NCBI GenBank assembly: GCA_958450325.1
Contig: OY288253.1
Span: forward strand, 61,504,266 to 61,568,265
Direction: 5' to 3'
DNA length: 64,000 bases
DNA from: Agrostemma githago
Taxonomy: Eukaryota; Streptophyta; Magnoliopsida; Caryophyllales; Caryophyllaceae
The first letter of the stretch is position 1. Each line of letters begins with the position of its first letter. The position numbers were made by a program, and so were the translations under genes. Shown here piece after piece: positions 53,453 to 64,000 of this stretch. The notes under the pieces are model-generated. The model had not been told where the DNA came from and did no database searches. It saw nothing but the letters and a program-made list of their open reading frames with translations.

Positions 53453-54462
53453 AAAATTAAATGATAAGTTTATAGCTAGTCCGTGAGTCAAAGGATTGGG
53501 ACCCAAATCACCAATCGGGAATCCGGGTATCCAAAGTCCAAACAATTCAAACCAATTGGCCAACAAAGATCTAATTTCTAACATTATATGAAATGGGTTT
53601 TACCCATTTGTGTTAAAATGGATGGTTTGAGGCGTACTGTGCAGATTGAGCGAAGGTGATACGTGGAGATCAAAATTTTCGTATGGCGAGCTGCTTGGAA
53701 CAACGACTATATGCATCAACTTCTACTCTGTCCATGGAACAACACAATCTTAAACCAACAATTTCACAAAAATATGCAAAATTGACACCACTCAGAACAT
53801 AAATCATAAGAATAAATCATCATACATTCACAATAGATCAAATATCGAACCTATATTTCCGAAACTAACGCTCAACAATAGAAATTGAAGAACAATCAAA
53901 TGAGTAAATGACAACAAAAATCGAATCTACAGTTTGCAAATAATGCTCAAAACCTTGAAACATAAATCATCAGAAACGAACGCTCAAATGTTAGAGTGAA
54001 TCGAACATACACTTCGCAAAACTAACGCTGAAATCCTTGGAAAACAAATCATCAGAATTACCTTGGATGCGATGATTTCGATTTGATACATGGAATAGGT
54101 GCACAGACGCATAGTACATGAAATGAATATAATCAATTTGATGGAGGAGAGGGGGTGAAAGATATAAGTAGAGCAGTTTAACGTTGGATGATTTTTTTTG
54201 TACTTGTAAAGAATATGTATAACTGATAAGGGAAGTTTTTTTTTTGAATTATTCCAACTGATAAGTACAGTTTTAGTCTGGGAAAATGGATAAAAAAGCA
54301 TTTGTAGTGGGTGGGTAGTTAAATCTGATTTCAGGAAAGGTGAAGGGAGGTTGGAGGAAATGAAACTGTCAAGTGTAAATAATAAGTTACTGATGGGATC
54401 GTGGGATTAATGTGTTTCTTGAGAAAACTGACTCATTGCCAACTCATCGCCAAGTCACCGCC

Positions 54463-54722
54463 ACGTGGAATGCTGAAGTGGATGAATGTGGTGCTTCTAA
54501 ATGTTTCTGCTTTAATATATAAAGGATTCAAACAAACTCCCCCTCTTTTATTTTGGCTTTGTTGCTTGCTTTGTTCTTTCGCCCAATAAGAAAATGACAT
54601 GTGGCATCATTAGAGGCTAGTATTAGGTAGATAATGGATGAAGAATGGTTTGTTTGAGATTTAATATTTTATATATTAAAGCCAAAGAAATGGAAGCACC
54701 ACATTCACCCACGTCATCGTCT
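54463..54722. repeat. Head-to-head inverted repeat of Helitron 5' ends
   Basis: The left arm 54463-54540 (…GAATGTGGTGCTTC…GCTTTAATATATAAAGGATTCAAACAAAC) is an inverted copy of the right arm 54642-54722 (GTTTGTTTGAGA…TATATATTAAAGCC…GAAGCACCACATTC). The spacer is about 100 bp. The left arm is the 5' end of the Helitron at 50695-54526; the right arm would be the 5' end of a second, plus-strand relative. Both arms include a TTTGTTTGA stretch outside the TC terminus. Confidence 0.75.
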
Positions 54723-57700
54723 CACGTGGCACTGATTTGTCGCTGACATGGCAAGTACTACGTGTTGAGTATTTAGCATGATGTTACCCTAAATTATAAC
54801 TGATGAGCATTTTTTTTAAAAGAAATCGTCCAGCAGTTTAAAACTCATGAGCAGTTTTTTTTAAGAAACCGACAAGCAGTTTGAAACTCATTGACTTTTA
54901 AACACACAAAAAAAAAATTCACCTCAGTTTACAAGAATTAATCATGTTCTTGACAGAGAGAATTATTTCATCTTCCGCCAAATTTTACAAATCCTTCCAA
55001 TTAACAAAAAGAAAGTAATTTCCCCTTATTGAGTTTACGATTGCCTCCTTATTATGCTCTCTCCCTTTCTTCTTTGTTTTAGATGATGATGATGATGTCA
55101 CTGCATATTGATTTTTGATTGATTATGTTGGGTTCTCGAAGTAATGTCGATTATTGATTGATTAAGCTTTGATCTAATATTGATTTTTCTTTTGTTCGCA
55201 GGATTGTCGTTGTCCCTACGCCCCCGACCATCGTCCCTCTCCTGCCACCGTATGTCCCTCTGTCTAAAACTCAGATTTTTTTTTAACCCTAATTTTTTCT
55301 AACTTATTTTGGTATAATTGATAAATATTACTGTATATGATTATGATTATATATATGGATAAATGGTAGAAATAAATGATATTATATTTTTCTAACTAAT
55401 TTATATGTTTTCTTTTGTTTGATGAATCTTTGTGCAGTTATTCTTCGAGGCACCCTAAAATATTGAATTGATTCAATATTTCAATTAGAAATTGTGATTG
55501 AAAGGTTTATTAAATTTTTGTGTGATTTTTTAGTTATAACTATTGTTTTCACTATTTCACTAATATTTATAAAAGCGTGGGAAATCACCTTAACCTCGGT
55601 CTCAATTAGTAATCACTCTACCGCTTAATCTTTCACCCCCTCCTTAATTTGGTGAATTTAACTAATTTAATCCATTAATGATGGTAGCTGATTGAATTCT
55701 CTCTCTTTTTTGTATGTGAGCGGAAATAATGTGCGGAGGAATACAAGGAGTTTATGTCGAGGAGCTTAACTGTGTGCATCAGTTGATTATTCCCACGGAG
55801 GTACGTTTTTCGCTGATTGTATAGCATGTTATTGTTATATACGGAGTAAATATATATATATTTGTTGAATTTGGAAGTTGTTTAAAATTCCCGTTACAAA
55901 ATAAAATCGTAAAGAACAATAGGAAACAGACAACTTTGAGGGTTCATTCTTAAATTTATTTTATTTTATCTACTCGGAATGTTACGTGTAATGTTTATTT
56001 CTCACGCACTACACATAACTAGACCTGTCAAAGGGGTCGAGCCTCGGATCGGGTTAGGGTCACTTTTTGATGTGACAACATGAGTTCTAATAATTATTTG
56101 TCATATTTGTCATGAGTTCAAATATTGCGCGACACGTTTGGGTATATTCGTCGATCGACGTCGTAGAACCCCAATGTCGTAGAACCCCGACCACCCCCGC
56201 TGATAACTTTGACCACCGCACTTATCCTTGGCTATTAAGTAATAAACCCTAATTGAGTTCTTTTTTAAAAATAACAACCTAATTTGAGAAAATCAATGGG
56301 TAAAAAGCAATTACTTTATAATTAAGTAAATTGATTAAAAACAATTATTTCATTGATTAATGAATGAAGATCCATAATTGAAGTCGCAAGAGAAAAACAA
56401 TTAACTTTTAGAGAAAAATGAAGAGAAAGTAATTAGAGAGGTTTAATATCTCTCCATGAATATCCTATCTTTCAATATTTGCCCAATTTTTATTATTATT
56501 ATTATTAGTAGTAGTAGTAGTAGTATATTAGTATTTCAGATGTGGTGTTTCTTCTCATTTTCATTGCTTTCTGAGTTGGTATGGATCGTATGATTATTAA
56601 CTCTTGCTTTGGATTCAATCAAGGAAATCCACTTCGGTAACTCAATTTTTCATTCATTTTTCCTCTTTGAAGTAAACTCAGTTCATCCATCATTTTTTAT
56701 AATGGGTTGAGTTTAATTTTTATGTTGGTTTGTAGAATGTATGTCATATATTTGCATCTTCTTTTTCGGTTTTTGGAGGCATGTATGAATTTTGCATCAG
56801 ATATTTATTTTGTGGTCTCATTTATGTCGATTTTTTGTATGGCTGAATGTTCTTCGGAGACTTGGGTTTTGCACTTTGTATATATTAATAGCCGACGATT
56901 TCGATGATTATGCTTTGAAACTATAATTTTCAGGTAGTTTTGTTTGTTTTCTTCGCAGTTTTTATCGATTTGTTGCTTTGTTAGTACTTTAATTAGGTTT
57001 TTTGTCATCTTTGTGCATGTACTCCGTCTGTGAAACTTGATCGAATTTATATTTTGTGATCAATTGGTTAATATTGATGTTCTCTTGATATTTGTTTTTA
57101 TTGATGTGCTCATAAGTCATATCCGTATCAACATTGGTTTTTTTTCTTATAGATATCTCTTGAAACTAATGGGTACAAGTATTATTTATTCAAATACAGA
57201 AACTTCTGCAAATCCTACGATTCAACCCGAAACAGAGCTAAAGATCAGCGAATCGAAACAACTGAGTTTCGTTAATCTTCAAGGCCGAGAAGTGTGAGAG
57301 ATGTATTCCTCTGTGAAAAAATATACAGTAGCCTGCATTATACATTCATTCATCCCAATTTTCCTACCACTTCTTAATGTCACGTATAATTTTCATGATT
57401 CGTGCGAGTCAGCAACAGCTAGCAGGTACGGAGTATATCATAATCTTTCAAATAATTCTGTTGTTTCATATCTCTCCCAAATATTGAGTTAGTGATTTGT
57501 TATTCTTTTTTTGAAGATCCAGAGAGGAGTTAATATCCCGCGAAACAGATTCTGTCAACAAAATGGAAATTTAGACATGTTCGGAGTAGATTTCTGCATA
57601 TTTTGTTCAATTATGTGTGCGTTTTGTGTTCATAATTCTGGAAGATTAGCTTTCCTAGGGTTTGAGCTAAGTGTTTAATTAGTTAATTATGTTAAATTTG

Positions 57701-57984
57701 GTAATTATGTGTTTTATTGGAAAAATAACTACGTATTACATTTTGATTCTACGTGAATCGAAAATCCACCTAAGTCGACATATCTAAGACAATAACGAAA
57801 AAGCAATCATTATACTATCGTAAATTAATATATGTAAGACAAAAAATTTGATTTGCTTGATATTGTTGATAATCATTGTTGGCGTAGGAGCGCAAAGAAA
57901 TGGGAAATTAAATATTTTCAAAATTGGGGAAAAAACAATTTTATGAAATTTCTATATTTAAAACATCATTTAATGAAGACGGTT
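54723..57984. other. Region without a named gene
   Basis: It contains a 45-bp tandem duplication (54802-54890, TGAGCATTTTTT...CAGTTTRAAACTCA), a TTTCTTATAG-type 3' splice site followed by a short frame MGTSIIYSNTETSANPTIQP (57169-57297), a short frame MCGGIQGVYVEELNC at 55731-55802 ending in a good 5' splice site, a mixed (ATT)/(AGT) microsatellite (56490-56524) and a GACCTGTCAAAGGGGTCGAG stretch (56025). These could be small exons of an unidentified gene, but none can be assigned. Confidence 0.4.
56490..56524. repeat. (ATT)n/(AGT)n compound microsatellite
   Basis: About five ATT units run directly into six AGT units. Confidence 0.9.
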
Positions 57985-58730
57985 TCCCTTATTATATAAA
58001 GCAGAAGCATTTCCTGCCTCCACATTTCGCCATGTCAGCATTTTAGGTTAGCATCCTACGTGGATCCTACATGGATCCAATGTGTTGCTTACGTGGCAAC
58101 TGAGATTTGCATTAATTCATCAGTTTGTAAGGATAACTGCTATAGTTATTGCTATCCATCAAAACTGTCTCCCCTTTCCAGTCCCCATCTTTAATAACCG
58201 TCTTCCCAAACTCCCCACTCGCATAAATTGGTTTAATTCATCTGTTTTGCAATTCTAAACTTCCAATCTACTATGAAACTACTCAATCACCAACACTTTT
58301 CCTTGAATCTCCTTATTAGAAACTGTCAATTTTTCTATCCTACATAATATAATTTTTATTTTCCCTCGATTGTTATTCTGATTCCTTCATTTCTTCTACT
58401 ATGGCGCCGGATTAACTTGGAGATTAACGGCGTTGTACGCGAATTGGTAAAAAATCAGAATTGTTAGGGTGATGCGGTCCAATTTAGGGGTTTCCAACCC
58501 CATCAATTGAAACCTCTCAATTCAATTTATGGGATTCAATTTAGGGTTCCTCGAATCAAAAATGGTATTTTAGTTACTACCCAGTAAAAGAAATCATATG
58601 GATTTTGTTGTAGATCAAGTGGAGGTTATGAAGAGGTAACTATGAATTTCTACATATTTTTAGGTTTTTATGTTTAAGAAAAAACTGAGATTAATCAAAG
58701 AAATGTTTTTTTTTGGCAGAATAAAGTATC

Positions 58731-58883
58731 ATGGAGATTTCTAACCATTTCCACAACTTCTTCCTTTCTGATCTCATATTGTCACCAAGAAGGAACTCAC
58801 AAGAGGGCAAATCGAAAGAGAGAGGAGATGTCGAGCGTTCTCAGGAAGATGAGGTCTGCCGGGGTACTAAGAAAAAGAAGTGA
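58731..58883 (+). CDS. Possible 50-aa reading frame after a splice site
   Basis: A short frame starts MEISNHFHNFFLSDLILSPR and ends in lysines. It follows a TTTTTTTTTGGCAG splice acceptor at 58719 and a matching upstream donor (AAGAG|GTAACT near 58635). No family is recognised. It may be the 5' part of a captured gene or chance. Confidence 0.2.
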   Translation: MEISNHFHNFFLSDLILSPRRNSQEGKSKERGDVERSQEDEVCRGTKKKK

Positions 58884-60306
58884 AAATCTATCTAATCAAT
58901 CAATCAAGAAGAAGGTTAATTTCTGTTGTAGTTATAGTTACTATACTTCTCTTATCAGTACTAAAATTATTAGTGGATCTGAAATTTTTGTTTTACAAAG
59001 ACTAAAATTTAAAAAGTGTCTTTTGTAAAGAGCTCATCTTTGCTAATTTCTCTCCCTTATTTGATCTCGGTTCGTTTCTGATTTTTCATTTTTTTTATAG
59101 TATCATTTATTGTTTTTTATCTCATTACTGAAGTTTTGTGATTATAATCATTTGGCTTTACTCAGTTATGTGGTTTATAGGGATTGATTTTCAGGTAACT
59201 GTTACTCGATTGATCAATAATTTCGTTTTTGGAAAGTATGGTCGTGATCATTTAATACGAAGGCTTTTAATGTATTCAAATATACTCCATAATTTTTATT
59301 TATTGATCGGTATCGTTATCGTTTATGTCATTGTATTATGTGCAAGGTGCGATGCACACTCCATATTACAACTCCAAAGCCACTAAGATTGCTGACGTGA
59401 TTAATGGATGCTACAATGGATTATACACCGCCTCACCCTATATAACGTGGTACAATTACTCACCATGTGGATTTCTCTCTTAACATTTCTGAATACTATT
59501 AATATTAAAAATTGTGGATTACAACAGTTTTTTTACAAATCTCTGTTCTATTTCACTTTGTGCCTTCACCAATTCCGTTTGTAATGCCCAACCTCCAAAT
59601 TGTTTTTTCGGTTATTAGCATATTAGCAAGTCACAAACTTCTCTGCCATTAATTTCCAGACTATATTTGGTACTAATCGAACAATCAAACTTATTTACTC
59701 GATAATGTTATTTAAGTTGAGCTACCTACAATGATAAAAAAAATTATGAGGTTGATATATTGTGGATCATTTTTATGTATTTTTTGAAGTACATTTTACT
59801 TTTGTATAATCATTTTTGCAATATAATGTTAATTTGTGGTCTGGACATTATTTGAAATAGAATTGAAATAGTGAATTTGCAATCTTATCGTCAACAACAT
59901 TTCCAATGATCTTTTATTTTTGCAAAATATCTCTCTTTTATACAAAAGATTATCTAAATCCAATAATTTTAATGCTTGGGAGGATGTTGATACGTTATCT
60001 ATAGATAAGTAAGAATAATAGTATGAGACACTCTCAATTTTTAAGCATACATGAAGATACATAAATGAGCCAATTTTTTTCTAGGATGAACCAAAAATGA
60101 ATTAGGGTTCAATATACATGAGAATGATAATTTGTGGGAGTAATATATACGAAATTTCACATAATAGCGGTGTAGATGATGAGCCTCAAATGATGTGCAA
60201 TAGTGCATTGGGAGTGTGGAATGCTTATAAAAAATGTTGCTGAAAGTGAACAAACAACTATCCGAGATAGTGTAGGAAGTTCTTGCGTCTATTGTACTAG
60301 ATATAG
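58884..60306. other. AT-rich interval before the RING exon
   Basis: No domain is found. A GTGCAAGGTGCGATGCAC near-hairpin at 59340-59357 resembles a Helitron-type hairpin but lacks a CTRR end. It probably contains intron or promoter sequence of the RING-H2 gene. Confidence 0.4.
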
Positions 60307-60597
60307 AAAGGGGCCACTAAAACCCGCATTGGTTGTGCTAAGTATGTGGCTAACTCCAGGAAACAGTTGGTTGTGCTTCAATTACCCACTAAAACCCACG
60401 TTGTTGGTGGGAGCGAGGAGAAGGAGGAGGACATAGAAATATGCACAATCTGTCAGGAGGAGTACGAGGTAAGGGACTGTGTCGGGTTTCTGGATTGTGG
60501 ACACGAGTTTCACTCGGATTGTGTGAAGGAATGGTTGGTGATTAACAATACTTGCCCTCTTTGCAAGTCCGCTGGAGTTCCTCACACTGGCCGTTGA
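60307..60597 (+). CDS. RING-H2 zinc-finger exon (E3 ubiquitin ligase type)
   Basis: An open frame from a stop at 60304-60306 to TGA 60595-60597 encodes about 96 residues. An acidic lead (EEKEEDIE) precedes a complete RING-H2: C-X2-C-X14-C-X-H-X2-H-X2-C-X10-C-X2-C, from CTIC to CPLC, with the EWL before the last pair that contacts E2 enzymes. The finger resembles those of the MBR1/MBR2-type plant RING-H2 proteins (CxxEEY...LDCGH.FH..C.K.WL..KN.CP.CK), where it is the C-terminal end of a longer protein. It would transfer ubiquitin. There is no in-frame ATG before the finger, so the start must be in an upstream exon, or this is a captured fragment. All metal ligands are intact, which suggests recent origin or selection. 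Confidence 0.72.
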   Translation, partial: KGATKTRIGCAKYVANSRKQLVVLQLPTKTHVVGGSEEKEEDIEICTICQEEYEVRDCVGFLDCGHEFHSDCVKEWLVINNTCPLCKSAGVPHTGR

Positions 60598-63500
60598 TTT
60601 CTCTATAGTTATGATTGGATTTGATTTAGTTGTCATTGATCAATTGTAGGAAGTAGATGATTTAGTTGTTGTCATTGCATTTGATTTAATTTAGGGTTCA
60701 TTGCATTTTGGGTATCCTGTAATCCTGCTTCATCTAACAACTGTAGTTTGCATTGTATATATTTGGATTTGCTCTTTTTTTTGTCTATTAATGTATTTTT
60801 TGCTTTATCTTTTAACACATGACAAAAACCTGACTTAAAAGGGTTTTAGACTGTCCTGATCCCACTCCGACACGTGGTACGCATTCCACACTGTCCTAAC
60901 CGCCATCTTTCAGAGGTCAGTTTGACTGGCTGTGCTCAAGTCGCGTGTGACAGAGGAGGACGCGGCCGCGATATTAAAGAAGGCAGGTGGGTTGTGTGTG
61001 CTCATGTTTTGCTTGGAGTGGGACTATAAGAGGTTAGGAGTCTTATGACCTTGGTGTCTATTGTACTAGATGTTATAGTTTGTTGTTTTGGTGTCTCACT
61101 TACAAAAGCATAATATCAAACGACATTGATGTTTGAGATTTATTTGGTTTCATAATTGGATGCCATTTTCTCAAAAGTTGAAGGAAGTTTTAGGCTTCTT
61201 CTTTCTCATTAAACAGAGTTGAATATGTTTGTTCCACTACTCCGTTTTCCATTGTTTTGTTAATCGATCTATTATGTTCCAACATGGGGTTTGCTTGGAA
61301 GAATTAAGACTTATAATTGACTCTTTATAATTGACGTACATGAAATTTTGATTTGGTTCTCCGTTCGGTACTTTCATATGGAGACGTGATTGTACGGTAA
61401 TATCCCATAAAAGAATTGCCCCTCTTTGTGAACCGTTGTGATGAGTCTCTTGAGTTTCTCTAGCCAGACTCAAATAGTACGGTAGTCTATGTTGATATTC
61501 AAATTTCCCTTCGTTACTCACCTTTACTTTTGGTTTTTGAATTTATTTCAAAGGTGGGTGTTTATCGTTCGGGTTAACCTGCAACTTTGGAAAGGAGATG
61601 AACCGTCAAGTACATATCAAGTTAAAAGGGTTATTCATCATTAGTTGAATAGTTTACATGTTACACTATTCTAAGTTTGATCACTAACATTTTATTAAGC
61701 TTACTCCATATATTTATTAGTCGTAGTATGCTTCAATTTGAAGAAGTTAGTTTTTGACAATGACGCTAATAAATTGTAGTTGTTGTACGTACAACTTGGT
61801 TCAACTCTTTAGCATGCCAAAAAATTTCTATCTCACATGTATATCTTATGGCCCCAAATGTTGGATCCTCGATATGTGTAACAGCCTGAGTAAGAATGGT
61901 CACCAAATTGTGATCCTAGATTCACTATTCTCAATGTAATGTTTTTGTGCAGCTTGGTTGTGATGTGTTGCTATTGTGTATTAGAAGAATGAGTCATTTG
62001 TGTTTTGTTGACGATGTCTTTATCATCTTAGAGGTGATAGAGGATCTGATCTTATGAATTTAAAGCAAAATTTATCATTTATGGTCAACTAGAATCAATT
62101 TGTCGGTTTAAAGAGCAAAAGTTTTTTTTTTTTGCCAAAGATCTACAACAGTGTCCTAATCACCTACCATTTAGCGCACTTGAAACTAAATCATGTGCTA
62201 TGGTATTAAGTGATCTAGGAATAAAGAGCAAAAGTTGTTGGAATGAGTATGAAGTGAAACAAGAGAGTAGCTGCGCTTGGACGATTTTGTTGGGCTCAAA
62301 AGTAACTTATGCAGGGAATGAATCAAACAGAATGAGGAATTGGTTACTCAACCGGAAAATGCTACTGATTTTGGACAGATTTCAAGAGATGAGTGATGGA
62401 CTATAAAGAATGAATATCACTTGGAGGAAGTAGTGTTATCTTCATGAACAAGAAGCACACTCACAGTTTCTATTCTTTGAAGGTGTGTTCAGGCAGGACT
62501 GTCTGAATGGTTCAAGTTTAGAAACCGTATTACATGAATTTGAGGCACTTGAAATTTGAATAAACAAAATGTAGCAGTGGGTATCAGTGGAGTGATGTAC
62601 CACGTTTGGAGAAGCAGAGATGAAGGCAGGATGGAGCAGCGAGTTAGCAGACCAAGTCATATTGGCAGTATAATTAAGAAGTACAGAGTAATTGATATGC
62701 AAATTGAGTCAGTGTATGAGAACAAGAATCATGAAATCAATATGGTTTGTTAGCAGGATTAATAAAATGTAATGGTAGATAAATGTAGAGAGTAAATAGA
62801 GTTTGTATTTGGCTGAATGTATGATGAAACACAAGAGAGTACAGTAACATTTTCCCGTAAAAATAAATGTACACATAATATATATAGAATTGGTGCAATA
62901 TAGAATATTGATTGGTTTTAATTTTGTTGGTAAAAAAGGACATTAGAAGTTGAAACACATCAGAATCTTTTTTTAAGTTGTCATAGATGAATTAGAGATC
63001 AGAGGTAGTGCAAGACGAAATTCTTAGGGTTGCTAATAGGAGAAGAAAAAATACAATGGTTTAATAGCTCTTTACGGAGTAGCAACTTGACCTATTACTC
63101 GAATCAGATCAAATTTATGTTGGATTATACAGGTCACGGCAGTCTAATATCGGGCTAAGAAAAAATACGCCTGCCATTTAACGCTCTTTTGATTGTGTTT
63201 ATTGGTTAAAATTTTTTATTATCTTTTTTATTTTTATAATTATTCTTAAAACTTACGCGTAATCATTAATTTTACAGCTACTTAAGTTACATTTGGAGTA
63301 TTTTTTATGTTAAAATTATAATTAAAGTTCATCAGTAATAAACAAATTTTATTTAAGTTTTCTAGATAACGCTAAAAGATTTGTAATTAGTCAATTTGTA
63401 GTTTGTACACAATGTTTAATTGGGATTGCGAAAGATTGTGTTCTTCATAGTTAAACATCTTAGAAAATCATGTCACTAGCTTTGTTTTCGTCTAGACATG

Positions 63501-63738
63501 GACACGGATACGAAGACGTATCCAACACGTGATACGATGCTCTAAATTTTTAGGACATGGATACGATGAAAAAAATAATATACATATTGAAATAAAGAAA
63601 ATTAAAAATCTTTATAACTAATAGGAGTATCTAAGTTTGGTTACGTAAAGTATCACAATGTCGTAAAATTAAAAAAAAATAAGAATCAAATCAAAGTTTA
63701 TAAACCAAAAATCACTTTATTTATCTTTTTTACGTCAT
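60598..63738. other. Non-coding remainder of the Helitron candidate
   Basis: A GC-richer island at 60850-61000 (with an ACACGTGG G-box and a GCGGCCGC site) followed by ACTATAAGAGG could be a promoter fragment. A 68-codon frame at 62200-62406 has no recognised motif. The rest is AT-rich. Confidence 0.4.
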
Positions 63739-63766
63739 CCGTGCAATTTGCACGGGTTAAAACTAG
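63739..63766 (+). other. Helitron 3' terminus (hairpin and CTAG)
   Basis: The hairpin CCGTGCAATTTGCACGG is followed by GTTAAAA and CTAG, then T. It is the cleanest Helitron 3' end in the window, on the plus strand. Confidence 0.85.
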
Positions 63767-64000
63767 TTGTTAAAAAAACCAAAACAAAAAACAACATTGT
63801 TTAATTAAAAAGTTTAAAAAAAGTTGAAAAGGAAAGGCAATTTAGCCATTTATCCAATCAATGCTGATGATCTGAAGTAATTTGACGACGTTAAGGAGTT
63901 TAGGATTGGTTGTTGATGTGCGTGGGCAGTGATGCTTCGCAGAAAACATTGATTAATCATGTGATTTGTATATATAATATTTCATAGAAACAAAATTAAT
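63767..64000. other. Window end, no feature
   Basis: AT-rich flank after the Helitron terminus; nothing recognised. Confidence 0.5.

Larger units (their letters stand above)
50695..54526 (-). mobile_element. Non-autonomous Helitron with captured gene pieces
   Basis: The 5' end on the minus strand is TCCTTTATATATTAAAGCAG (right end 54526), preceded by A. The 3' end is a CCGTGC-AAAATT-GCACGG hairpin (50706-50723) followed by CTAG (50695-50698) and T. This matches Helitron rules (5' TC, 3' CTRR, insertion between A and T). The 5' end sequence is shared with the start near 57985. No Rep/helicase is inside. Exon-like pieces at 51857-52093, 52236-52371, 52800-53006 and 53324-53452 all read in the Helitron's own direction. 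The ends are flanked by an unexpected 12-bp direct repeat. Confidence 0.75.
57985..63766 (+). mobile_element. Candidate plus-strand Helitron carrying a RING-H2 exon
   Basis: The left end TCCCTTATTATATAAAGCAG with GCATTT and CCTCCACATT following matches the 5' end of the Helitron at 54526 (minus). The right end is the hairpin CCGTGC-AATTT-GCACGG (63739-63755), then GTTAAAA and CTAG (63763-63766) followed by T. The base before the 5' TC is T instead of the usual A, and other ends lie nearby, so the pairing of the two ends is an inference. Inside, a RING-H2 coding exon runs in the same direction. Confidence 0.5.

Noticed and set aside
59340..59357. GTGCAAGGTGCGATGCAC as another Helitron 3' hairpin
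   Set aside because: Imperfect stem, and no CTRR followed by T nearby.

Overview
This is nuclear DNA of a flowering plant, probably a eudicot. The content is typical of a repeat-rich plant chromosome: Ty3/gypsy LTR elements primed by tRNA-Asp, Helitrons with Rep/helicase and RPA genes, a CACTA (En/Spm) transposon, Stowaway MITEs, a LINE relic, spliced genes with GT-AG introns, and fragments of plant gene families (XS, PPR, EFR3-like, RING-H2). No species can be named from the sequence alone.

Layout. 1-12.9 kb: two related small XS-domain genes, one interrupted by a stop codon (940-1425) and one intact (12377-12865). They are separated by a complete, young LTR retrotransposon (1678-11325, 5-bp target duplication GCCTT) that encodes only Gag and protease and has no polymerase. 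13.4-24.2 kb: a Helitron-derived block on the minus strand, with a decayed Rep/helicase gene (damaged Walker A, no visible HUH nuclease motif), an inverted Rep fragment, and a 12-exon RPA1-like gene that is nearly intact. 24.2-29.9 kb: AT-rich ground with long ATT microsatellites around a LINE C-terminal relic, nested inverted-repeat elements, short repeat families and a second Helitron helicase remnant with its 3' hairpin. 31.3-37.0 kb: a minus-strand, 3'-truncated Athila-like gag-protease element with its 5' LTR.

37.0-49.3 kb: the 3' part of a chromovirus (integrase, chromodomain region, 3' LTR). Its LTR was later hit by a small element left as a solo LTR (40924-41316, TSD TTTGG) and by a CACTA transposon (41508-48282, TSD AGC). 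The CACTA element has both proteins apparently intact and may be autonomous. 49.3-64 kb: an EFR3-like gene fragment, a well-bounded non-autonomous Helitron (50695-54526) carrying gene-like pieces in its own orientation (including a PPR fragment), and a second plus-strand Helitron candidate (about 57985-63766) enclosing an intact RING-H2 coding exon.

How it fits together. Almost nothing here looks like single-copy host gene space. The Gag-protease element needs polymerase from elsewhere. The CACTA element could supply its own transposase. The Helitron fragments share the terminal structure seen in the two gene-carrying Helitrons and could reflect a source family. The best candidates for host or domesticated function are the intact XS gene, the RPA1-like gene and the RING-H2 exon. 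All exon models and family names come from reading translations by eye; no database search was run.
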